Positions 5,495 to 10,350 of a stretch of 10,350 nucleotides of DNA are shown here, piece after piece. The stretch lies in contig JAFSHJ010000120.1 in the NCBI GenBank assembly GCA_017440425.1, positions 1 through 10,350 on the forward strand, in the 5' to 3' direction. Positions within the stretch are counted from its first letter, which is position 1; each line of letters opens with the position of its first letter. The DNA comes from Oscillospiraceae bacterium. GTDB lineage: Bacteria > Bacillota > Clostridia > Oscillospirales > Ruminococcaceae. A model generated the notes under the pieces. The model was not told the origin of the DNA and searched no databases. It worked only from the letters and a program-made list of their open reading frames with translations. Made by a program: the position numbers and the translations under genes.

Positions 5495-6679
5495 TCAAAT
5501 GGTGTAAGAAATTTTGCCGAGGATATCGATACCCTTGATGATCTGCTCATCTGTGGGTGTGGAGAAGTTGAGACGGAAGGAGCTGGTCTTGACATCGTCG
5601 CTGACGGTGAATGCGCTTCCGGGAACGACTGCGACCTTCTCCGCTGCACACTTGCGGCAGAAATCCATCATATCAACACCTTCGGGAAGGGTTGCCCAGA
5701 TGAAGAGACCGCCCTGGGGACGTGTATATTTGATTTTCGGGTTGACCTTTTTATCCATCTCGGAGAGCATAAGTCCGCACTTGTGTCTGTAGATCTCTGC
5801 CAGCTTATCGAGATGAGCGTCGAAATCCACTCTCTTCATGAACTCGTTGCAGATCATCTGGGAGAGGATGGTGGTGTGAACGTCGCTGACCTGCTTGCAG
5901 ACGGTCATCTTGGAGATGACGGGGGTGGGTGCAACGGTAAAGCCCACGCGGATTCCGGGTGCAAGGATCTTGGAGAAGCTTCCGGCATAAATTACGAGAC
6001 CTTCGGTATCCATAGATTTGATGGAGGGAATGTTCTCGCCGTCAAAACGCAGATCGCCGTAGGGGTTATCCTCAAGGATCATTACGCCGTATTTCTTTGC
6101 CAGCTCATAGATGGCCTTGCGCTTTTCAATGCTGGTGCAGATGCCCTTGGGGTTCTGGAAGTTGGGGATAACATAGATGAGTTTTACGTTTTTATTGGTG
6201 GTAATGGCTTTTTCCAGCTCTTCAATGTTCATGCCGTCGTCTTCCAGCTCAACACCAACCAAATTGACATTGTAGGATTTGAAAGCATTGATAACACCGA
6301 TGAAGCTGGGAGCCTCACAGATGACTGTGTCGTGCTCGTTGACCAATGCTTTGCAGGCGAGCTCGGAAGTCTGCTGACCGCCGGATGTGATGATGACCTC
6401 GTCCATTACGCAGTTTACGCCATAGCGTCTGCCCATAAGCTCAACGATGGTCTTTCTCAGCGGAGTATAACCCTCTGTGATGGAATACTGAAGTGCAGTT
6501 ATGGGTTCATCACGGAAGATATCTGAAGTAATTTCTCTTACCATATCTACAGGGAAAGCTTCAGGTGCGGGGTTGCCTGCCGCAAAAGAAATAACTGTGG
6601 GATCCTGTGTTACCTTGAGGATCTCTCTGATCGCAGACGGCTGAAGCTTGGAGACTCTCTCCGAAAAGCTGTAATTCAT
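5495..6679 (-). CDS. Class I/II PLP-dependent aminotransferase
   Basis: This is a fold-type I aminotransferase of the 2-aminoadipate/MocR-catalytic-domain branch, 394 residues, without the N-terminal DNA-binding domain of MocR regulators. Landmarks: SFAAGNPAPEAFP (31-43) near the N terminus, the PLP phosphate site TSGGQQTSE (98-106), NFQNPKG (173-179) with N176, ILEDNPYGDL (201-210) with D204 and Y207, the Schiff-base motif GSFSKILAPGIRVGF with K237 and R244, and the carboxylate-binding arginine R369 in SSFRLNFS. All catalytic residues are intact. The amino donor and acceptor cannot be fixed; aromatic, branched-chain or aminoadipate substrates are typical of this branch. ATG 6679-6677 follows AAAGGA. 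It starts 37 bp after the small gene 6717-7025 and is probably co-transcribed with it. Confidence 0.93.
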   Translation of the reverse strand: MNYSFSERVSKLQPSAIREILKVTQDPTVISFAAGNPAPEAFPVDMVREITSDIFRDEPITALQYSITEGYTPLRKTIVELMGRRYGVNCVMDEVIITSGGQQTSELACKALVNEHDTVICEAPSFIGVINAFKSYNVNLVGVELEDDGMNIEELEKAITTNKNVKLIYVIPNFQNPKGICTSIEKRKAIYELAKKYGVMILEDNPYGDLRFDGENIPSIKSMDTEGLVIYAGSFSKILAPGIRVGFTVAPTPVISKMTVCKQVSDVHTTILSQMICNEFMKRVDFDAHLDKLAEIYRHKCGLMLSEMDKKVNPKIKYTRPQGGLFIWATLPEGVDMMDFCRKCAAEKVAVVPGSAFTVSDDVKTSSFRLNFSTPTDEQIIKGIDILGKISYTI

Positions 6680-6716
6680 TTGTTTACCATTCCTTTAAAA
6701 TAAATTGTGTTAAAAA

Positions 6717-7025
6717 TTAGAGGTTGTTATAGAAGGTTATGCGGTTCGCTTTTGCAAACTTCTCAAAATCAGCCTTGTAGCCTTCAAAGTTGTCGCCTTC
6801 TCTGTCCTTATAGAACTCGATGGGCTTCTCGTAACCGCGCAGTCTGATAACGATTCTCTCTGTGTCGCCTTTTTTCAGGAACTTCGGCACTACGCAATTT
6901 TCAAATGTGATGCTGATAACCTTGTCATAGGGCATGGATACACGTGCGAGATCTCCGCCTCTTTTCACTTCGTAAACAGCATTTATTTCGGTTTTGTCAC
7001 AAGTGAGTTTATACTTTTTAGCCAT
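6717..7025 (-). CDS. Small conserved-looking protein of unknown function (102 aa)
   Basis: The start was placed at ATG 7025-7023 because AGGAGG lies just upstream at normal distance; an upstream ATG in the same frame (7064) adds 13 residues but lacks such a site. The protein is basic and soluble, opens MAKKYKLTCDKTE, and alternates charged and hydrophobic residues in a mostly beta pattern. It ends in an amphipathic helix (about 83-94) and the tail ITFYNNL. A beta-rich body plus a C-terminal helix recalls bacterial PH-like domains, but this is a guess from pattern only. It precedes the aminotransferase by 37 bp on the same strand with its own promoter, suggesting an operon. I do not recognise the family. 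Confidence 0.78.
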   Translation of the reverse strand: MAKKYKLTCDKTEINAVYEVKRGGDLARVSMPYDKVISITFENCVVPKFLKKGDTERIVIRLRGYEKPIEFYKDREGDNFEGYKADFEKFAKANRITFYNNL

Positions 7026-7079
7026 AATAAATTCCTCCTGATAAAATTCAAAATAAGTTCCCACATTACCTTATTTTAC

Positions 7080-7107
7080 ATTATAACACAAAAGATTCTT
7101 TTTGCAA
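7080..7107 (-). promoter_or_regulatory. Promoter of the small unknown gene and aminotransferase operon
   Basis: On the minus strand TATAAT (7085-7080) is preceded by TTGCAA (7107-7102) with a 16-bp spacer. The leader would be about 50 nt and contains AATAAG/CTTATT arms flanking the middle. Confidence 0.6.
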
Positions 7108-7161
7108 ATAGCAATACCGCATTTTTTTGTTATTTGTTGCATTTGATTTTGCAAAACAACA

Positions 7162-7187
7162 CCCGCCGCCAAACTTATGGCAGCGGG
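7162..7187 (-). terminator. Intrinsic terminator after the membrane-anchored protein gene
   Basis: CCCGC (7162-7166) and GCC (7168-7170) pair with GGC (7179-7181) and GCGGG (7183-7187), with one mismatch and an 8-base loop. On the minus strand the stem is followed by TGTTGTTTTGC. It lies about 50 nt past the stop at 7237. Confidence 0.7.
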
Positions 7188-7236
7188 TCGGCTTTGTTTA
7201 ATTCGGGTTTGTTGGCATACTAAAATTGCGGAGGCT

Positions 7237-7917
7237 TCAATACCACGCAGGACTTTTTGAAGTTGCTTCCTCGTTTTTCCGCTGTATTCTCAGCTCATTC
7301 AGCTCTTTCATAAGCGTTTTTGTCCTCATTCCGCTGAACGGCATTCCGTAGAAGTTAAGGTCTTCCGTGTGATTATCCCCCTGCACATCCAGGTCTTCAA
7401 TGCGGTCTCCCAAGGCATATATGGCATAGTCATCCTCTGTTACATAATAGGTCACAGACGTGCTGCAATGGTAATGTCCATCATATTTTTCGTGCGGATA
7501 CACCGCAGCCACGATCTCCATTCCCTCTTTTATATCCGGCAGCGAGACAAAACTGATCTTGTTTGATCCGCACAACCTGATCTCATCACCCTTTTTGAAC
7601 ATTCCTTCGCTATCTTTAATTACCTCAGCTTCATAATATTGGCACCACACGCTTTCTTTTTTGTGGCTTGTTATTTTGCAGTGAACCACGTTATCCGTGT
7701 TGCTGATATACATTGCTGCAGGCAGATCAAAGGATGAAAAACCGTTGTTCAGGTCATTTTCGGTGCAAAGCGCAGTCAGCCTTTCCCCTGCCTCTTCTGC
7801 GGAGAGGCGGTCACCATTGACGCTGTCTGCGGTCATGCACAATATAACCGCTGCTGCCGCAATCAAAACAACTGCTGCGACTATCCAAATAATAGCTTTT
7901 TTCTTCGTCATCTTCAC
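7237..7917 (-). CDS. Membrane-anchored or exported protein of unknown function (226 aa)
   Basis: The N terminus MKMTKKKAIIWIV is a short basic segment followed by a hydrophobic helix (about 8-28), as in a signal peptide or single-pass anchor. The residues before C27 (VIL) do not match a lipobox, so a lipoprotein is unlikely. The rest (about 30-226) would lie outside the cell. Its middle part (about 80-165) looks beta-rich, with runs such as SVWCQYYEAEVIKD and MFKKGDEIRLCG that resemble OB- or SH3-like extracellular domains in general. The C terminus is charged (about 200-226). No catalytic motif is visible. The start ATG 7917 follows GGGAGAGGG. The gene is monocistronic, with a consensus promoter and its own terminator. 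Confidence 0.82.
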   Translation of the reverse strand: MKMTKKKAIIWIVAAVVLIAAAAVILCMTADSVNGDRLSAEEAGERLTALCTENDLNNGFSSFDLPAAMYISNTDNVVHCKITSHKKESVWCQYYEAEVIKDSEGMFKKGDEIRLCGSNKISFVSLPDIKEGMEIVAAVYPHEKYDGHYHCSTSVTYYVTEDDYAIYALGDRIEDLDVQGDNHTEDLNFYGMPFSGMRTKTLMKELNELRIQRKNEEATSKSPAWY

Positions 7918-7955
7918 ACGACCCTCTCCCTTTTATATGTATTATCGGTAATTTA

Positions 7956-7984
7956 ATTATACAACTTTTACACAATTTTGTCAA
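7956..7984 (-). promoter_or_regulatory. Consensus sigma-A promoter of the membrane-anchored protein gene
   Basis: On the minus strand TTGACA (7984-7979) and TATAAT (7961-7956) are separated by exactly 17 bp, a perfect consensus. The leader is about 30 nt. Confidence 0.88.
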
Positions 7985-8004
7985 TCCCGTGGATAACTAT
8001 TAAC

Positions 8005-8036
8005 AAAAAGCAACATCTTATTAAGACATTGCTTTT
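8005..8036 (-). terminator. Intrinsic terminator of the TIM-barrel gene
   Basis: AAAAGCAA (8006-8013) pairs with TTGCTTTT (8029-8036). The stem extends inward through two G-T pairs and TCTT/AAGA to a three-base loop. On the minus strand the stem is followed by a T run. It lies directly after the stop at 8043. Confidence 0.85.
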
Positions 8037-8042
8037 AGTTCG

Positions 8043-8819
8043 TTATAGCATTTTCGAGAGCTTTTCTACGGCGACACGGAGCTCCTCCGTTTCGCCGTAA
8101 TTATGTCGGTAGAGTTCCATCACCAATGCGCCGTCGTAATTCTGTGCCTGAAGTTTACCGAAAAGCTTTGCAAAATCAAAGTTTCCGCAGCCGATTGGCA
8201 GGCAATCGTGTTCTTCGTCGGAGTCGCTCACATGAACGTGCGCAACACACTCACCCATAGCATCCAGCATATCATAAACCGATACCTCCGAGCGGATGCA
8301 TTGCTTCAGATCCAGCACGAACTTCACGTCTCCGCCGAGATATTCACGCATTTCTCTTATATAATCCGGTTTTGCAGAGCGGCAGCGGGACACGTTTTCC
8401 TGTGCCACACGGATGCCGAACTCTTTGGCTGCTTTGTCAAGCAGGGCAATGCGCTCGTAGCCCTTTCTTTTGTCGAACACACTTTCCTTTCGCTCTCCGT
8501 GGAGCACAAAATATTTTGCACCAAGCTCTGCTGCCGCCTCAAAATATCGCTTATACAGCTCCACCGAATCCAGGAATCTTCGATCATATTCGCTAAAAAA
8601 CAGCAGCGGTTCCAGTCCCGACGTAAACGGGTGCAGCGACGTGACCTTTACACCGCCCTCATCAAAACGGCGGCGTATTCTCTTTATAAAGTCCCGTTCC
8701 AGCTCGGACACGGTGTTGACAAACACCTCTGCCGCAGATATTTTCCAATCTGCAATCTGTCCCACCGCTTTTTCCAGCTCGGCGGGATAAAAGCAGGATG
8801 TAGATATTCCGAATTCCAT
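8043..8819 (-). CDS. Sugar-phosphate isomerase/epimerase-like TIM-barrel protein
   Basis: This 258-residue protein has the pattern of the xylose isomerase-like (AP endonuclease 2) TIM-barrel family, which includes sugar epimerases, IolE-type enzymes and related metal-dependent proteins. Putative divalent-metal ligands fall at expected strand ends: E141 in VAQEN, D170 in FVLDLKQ, H195/H197 in AHVHVSD and E235 in VMELY. H107 in VLHGER is a further conserved-type position. The substrate is not predictable, and no sugar transporter or kinase adjoins it. The start was set to ATG 8819 because AAGGAAAG lies just upstream; a TTG at 8837 would add six residues but would place that Shine-Dalgarno inside the gene. 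It is divergent from a small membrane protein gene. Confidence 0.88.
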   Translation of the reverse strand: MEFGISTSCFYPAELEKAVGQIADWKISAAEVFVNTVSELERDFIKRIRRRFDEGGVKVTSLHPFTSGLEPLLFFSEYDRRFLDSVELYKRYFEAAAELGAKYFVLHGERKESVFDKRKGYERIALLDKAAKEFGIRVAQENVSRCRSAKPDYIREMREYLGGDVKFVLDLKQCIRSEVSVYDMLDAMGECVAHVHVSDSDEEHDCLPIGCGNFDFAKLFGKLQAQNYDGALVMELYRHNYGETEELRVAVEKLSKML

Positions 8820-8867
8820 CTGATCTTTCCTTATCAATAATCTTTTTCCAATACTTACATTTGCACG

Positions 8868-8910
8868 GCGCCGCCCCGAAATGATATAATTTTATTGACA
8901 TCGGCGGCGC
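8868..8910. promoter_or_regulatory. GC-rich inverted repeat in the divergent control region
   Basis: GCGCCGCC (8868-8875) and GGCGGCGC (8903-8910) are perfect inverted arms 27 bp apart in otherwise A/T-rich DNA. They bracket a plus-strand TATAAT and a TTGACA. They could be half-sites for a dimeric regulator of both flanking genes, or a large stem in the leader of the TIM-barrel mRNA. Confidence 0.45.
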
Positions 8911-8922
8911 TTATACTATTAT
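8885..8922 (+). promoter_or_regulatory. Candidate promoter(s) of the small membrane protein gene
   Basis: TTGACA (8895-8900) with TATTAT (8917-8922) at 16 bp is the better pair. TATAAT at 8885-8890 with TTGCAC (8861-8866) at 18 bp is an alternative. The active one cannot be chosen from sequence. Confidence 0.5.
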
Positions 8923-8946
8923 ATCACACCCGCTCAAGCTAATCAA
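8918..8946 (-). promoter_or_regulatory. Candidate promoter of the TIM-barrel gene
   Basis: On the minus strand TTGATT (8946-8941) and TATAAT (8923-8918) have a 17-bp spacer. The -10 overlaps the plus-strand TATTAT at 8917-8922, so divergent transcription may be mutually exclusive. The leader would be about 95 nt and would include both GC-rich arms. Confidence 0.6.
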
Positions 8947-8981
8947 CGATGATTATTATCATATTCACGGAGGATTTTTTT

Positions 8982-9242
8982 ATGTCTGCAATACGTTCTT
9001 TTTTCTCATCACTTCCAAAACTTTCGGATTTTTCCCTCACCGTGCTCAAAATCGGCATCACCCTTTGCTGCGGATACATAATTATTGCCGCCGCAATGCA
9101 TCTTCTCTCTTTTGTGCCGGATTATTACATCACCGCCCGTTTTCTCTTCCCTGCCGCCATCGAAAACGGTGCAGGCTGTCTGCTCTCTTCTGTGATAGCT
9201 GCGCTCATCTGCGATGTTGCCATCAAGCGCAAAGAGAAATAG
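8982..9242 (+). CDS. Small two-helix membrane protein (86 aa)
   Basis: ATG 8982 follows GGAGG (8969-8973) with 8 nt spacing; an earlier in-frame ATG at 8949 lies upstream of that site. The protein has two hydrophobic segments (about 19-44 and 56-80) joined by a short loop with VPDYYITAR, and ends in the basic tail KRKEK. The positive tail suggests a cytosolic C terminus, with the N terminus also inside. There is no recognised domain. It has its own promoter region and a perfect terminator, so it is a single-gene unit. Its role is unknown. Confidence 0.78.
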   Translation: MSAIRSFFSSLPKLSDFSLTVLKIGITLCCGYIIIAAAMHLLSFVPDYYITARFLFPAAIENGAGCLLSSVIAALICDVAIKRKEK

Positions 9243-9263
9243 TATATCTTTCCGTATAATGTA

Positions 9264-9291
9264 AAAAGCCGATAGAAAACTATCGGCTTTT
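9264..9291. terminator. Bidirectional terminator
   Basis: AAAAGCCGATAG (9264-9275) and CTATCGGCTTTT (9280-9291) form a perfect 12-bp stem with an AAAA loop. A/T runs on both sides let it serve the small membrane protein gene on the plus strand and the XRE gene on the minus strand. Confidence 0.9.
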
Positions 9292-9300
9292 CTTTTATCT

Positions 9301-9525
9301 CTATCTGTTATACGGTGTCGGGTTGTTGGTCAATCCCAAAATATAATCCGTTGATGTTTTGTAGAGCCTTGCAAGACGAATCAACACATCTGTGGGTATA
9401 TCCCGAAGACCGCGCTCATATCGGCTGTATTGCGGCTGCTTCATCTGCAGATATTCCGCCACATCCTGCTGGGAAAGGTCGTGGTCTTCTCGCAGATCCC
9501 TCAAACGGGGATAATAATTATCCAT
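9301..9525 (-). CDS. Small XRE-family transcriptional repressor (74 aa)
   Basis: The protein is a single Cro/CI-type helix-turn-helix domain. It opens MDNYYPRLRDLREDHDLSQ, then DVAEYLQMKQPQYSRYERG (about 21-39) as the recognition unit, and finishes with the typical helix DVLIRLARLYKTSTDYILGL (46-65). There is no sensor or oligomerisation domain beyond this. The start ATG 9525 is preceded by GAGGTGG. The gene is divergent from the basic protein/TM2 pair, and two copies of a partly palindromic word lie in the shared region. A role as autoregulated repressor of that pair is a good inference. Small XRE genes of this kind also occur in phages and defence islands, but nothing else here points to a prophage. 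Confidence 0.93.
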   Translation of the reverse strand: MDNYYPRLRDLREDHDLSQQDVAEYLQMKQPQYSRYERGLRDIPTDVLIRLARLYKTSTDYILGLTNNPTPYNR

Positions 9526-9539
9526 TATTACACCACCTC

Positions 9540-9554
9540 ATAACCATTCGGTAT
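9540..9554. promoter_or_regulatory. Putative XRE operator, copy 1
   Basis: ATAACCATTCGGT at 9540-9552 is one of two exact 13-bp copies in this region. TAACC and GGTAT flank a four-base centre as imperfect inverted arms. It abuts the -35 of the plus-strand promoter and lies close to the ribosome binding site of the XRE gene, so bound repressor could affect both. Confidence 0.6.
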
Positions 9555-9582
9555 TGACATCGTACCACACTTGAAGTATAAT
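9554..9582 (+). promoter_or_regulatory. Consensus sigma-A promoter of the basic protein/TM2 operon
   Basis: TTGACA (9554-9559) and TATAAT (9577-9582) are separated by exactly 17 bp. It is flanked by the two putative operators. A minus-strand TATAAT (9586-9581) overlaps it and may serve the XRE gene, but has no good -35. Confidence 0.88.
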
Positions 9583-9593
9583 TATATTACCCA

Positions 9594-9608
9594 ATAACCA
9601 TTCGGTTA
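9594..9608. promoter_or_regulatory. Putative XRE operator, copy 2
   Basis: This is the second exact copy of ATAACCATTCGGT (9594-9606), 54 bp from the first. Here the arms TAACC and GGTTA are perfectly inverted around ATTC (9595-9608). It covers the expected transcript start, a classic repressor position. Confidence 0.6.
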
Positions 9609-9634
9609 TAATTATGTGTAAAATGAGGTGTAAC

Positions 9635-9844
9635 ATGAAAATCGGCTTCAGAACTCCAAGCCTGAAAAAATCTTTCCGTGCAAGAACCACCGGAAAGCTG
9701 AAAAGAAAAATCAAAAAGTCGGTCAATCCCTTCTACGGCAAAAAAGGCGCAGGGTTTGTCAAAAATCCCTCCCGCTCTGTTAAGAGCAAAATTTACCGCA
9801 AGACCACGTTTGGATTGAACGACATCTTCAAACTGTTTAAATGA
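9635..9844 (+). CDS. Very basic small protein of unknown function (69 aa)
   Basis: ATG 9635 follows GAGGTG (9625-9630); an earlier ATG in frame (9614) lies inside the promoter leader without a ribosome site. About a third of the residues are Lys or Arg. The run SLKKSFRARTTGKLKRKIKK and the stretch NPFYGKKGAGFVKNP recall, from memory only, a family of short lysine-rich hypothetical proteins in Firmicutes. There is no signal peptide or membrane segment, so nucleic-acid or membrane-surface binding is possible but unproven. It precedes the TM2 gene by 13 bp and shares its promoter. Confidence 0.82.
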   Translation: MKIGFRTPSLKKSFRARTTGKLKRKIKKSVNPFYGKKGAGFVKNPSRSVKSKIYRKTTFGLNDIFKLFK

Positions 9845-9857
9845 CGGAGGCTGTAAA

Positions 9858-10350
9858 ATGGATAAAAACAAAACTATACTGCACGCTTGGTTAGACTTTT
9901 GGCTCTGCTTCTTTTTGGGCGGTTTGGGAGTCCACAAATTCCGTGAGGGGAAAATTGTGTGGGGTCTTGTCTATCTCTTCACCTTTGGTCTTTTCACTTT
10001 TGGCTGGACTTGTGACTGCATTACTTATTTTTATGTTGCATTTCGTGCCACCCTCGAGACCTTCTCTACCAAAGACAACCCACCCTACACCACCGACCAA
10101 AAAGCAATACATATGCGCACAGGTAAAATTATTGGACTGAGCCTTATAATTGCGTGGATGCTACTTCTTGCCGGCATAAGCGCCTGCACAGCCGTTTTCT
10201 CCTGCAATCCACAGCAATCCTCCGTCAGCTCCGAATCCGTTTCTGAGATATCCGAAAGCGAATCCGAACAGGATTCCTCCCCCGAAGATGCCGATTCACA
10301 GCAATCCTCCGAAGAAGAGAGCGAGAGCTCCGATACTTCCGAGCCCGAAC
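9858..10350 (+). CDS. TM2-domain membrane protein with Ser/Glu-rich tail (partial, 3' end outside window)
   Basis: ATG 9858 follows CGGAGG (about 9845-9850) at 7 nt. The frame is open to the window end (164 codons seen). Residues about 11-63 form a TM2 domain: two membrane helices with FFLGGLGVHKFREGK between them and FGLFTFGW in the second helix. A third helix follows at about 91-115. Next comes a low-complexity Ser/Glu/Asp stretch (about 119-164 and continuing) that probably links to an extracellular or cytosolic domain beyond the window. The three helices imply that the tail is on the opposite side from the N terminus. Co-transcribed with the basic protein gene and likely controlled by the divergent XRE repressor. 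TM2 proteins have no settled biochemical role. Confidence 0.88.
   Translation, partial: MDKNKTILHAWLDFWLCFFLGGLGVHKFREGKIVWGLVYLFTFGLFTFGWTCDCITYFYVAFRATLETFSTKDNPPYTTDQKAIHMRTGKIIGLSLIIAWMLLLAGISACTAVFSCNPQQSSVSSESVSEISESESEQDSSPEDADSQQSSEEESESSDTSEPE

Noticed and set aside
5320..5649. 109-codon minus-strand open frame spanning the trpS leader
   Set aside because: It overlaps the 3' end of the aminotransferase and the 5' end of trpS in another frame, and lacks any ribosome site or domain.
5783..6526. 247-codon plus-strand open frame
   Set aside because: It is antisense to the aminotransferase and shows no domain of its own.
8103..8840. 245-codon plus-strand open frame
   Set aside because: It is antisense to the TIM-barrel gene, which has the metal-ligand motifs and a good ribosome site.
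9301..10350. Prophage or integrated element
   Set aside because: The small XRE gene and basic protein would fit a phage edge, but no integrase, structural gene, att repeat or tRNA junction is visible in the window.

Overview
The window looks like chromosomal DNA from a member of the Clostridia (Firmicutes), probably Oscillospiraceae/Ruminococcaceae or a close relative. The reasons are near-consensus sigma-A promoters, AAGGAG/GGAGG ribosome binding sites, perfect-stem intrinsic terminators, a long-form HPF, a XRE-cupin regulator beside an acyl-CoA synthetase, and a TM2 protein with a Ser/Glu tail. The genus assignment is an inference. I see no tRNA, rRNA, transposase or CRISPR array.

Layout, left part. 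The window opens inside the 3' end of an unidentified plus-strand gene (1-120). A small HPr-like orphan gene follows (272-532) with a perfect promoter and a perfect terminator. Next is hpf (889-1413), the ribosome hibernation factor. It shares a bidirectional terminator (about 1500-1534) with a convergent minus-strand pair: a XRE-cupin regulator (3270-3827) followed by an AMP-forming acyl-CoA synthetase (1539-3221).

Layout, middle. Between that regulator and trpS (4331-5347, minus) lies about 430 bp of non-coding DNA packed with inverted repeats. It includes three tandem units of 91-105 bp bounded by CCGCGG. Each unit carries a long hairpin and then a short hairpin with a three-base loop. Stem sequences differ between units while pairing and architecture are kept. 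This is the most unusual element in the window. Upstream of trpS, a small unknown protein (6717-7025) and a class I/II PLP aminotransferase (5495-6679) form a probable minus-strand operon. A membrane-anchored or exported unknown protein (7237-7917, minus) follows with a fully consensus promoter.

Layout, right part. A sugar-phosphate isomerase/epimerase-like TIM barrel (8043-8819, minus) is divergent from a small two-helix membrane protein (8982-9242, plus). They share a 162-bp control region containing a GC-rich inverted repeat. Finally, a 74-residue XRE repressor (9301-9525, minus) is divergent from a plus-strand pair: a very basic 69-residue protein (9635-9844) and a TM2-domain membrane protein (9858 to the window end). 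Two copies of the word ATAACCATTCGGT flank a perfect sigma-A promoter there, which suggests a compact repressor-controlled cassette.

Most genes are ordinary housekeeping or metabolic genes in short transcription units. The parts worth a second look are the CCGCGG hairpin array, the XRE/basic protein/TM2 cassette with its paired operators, and several palindromes in control regions.
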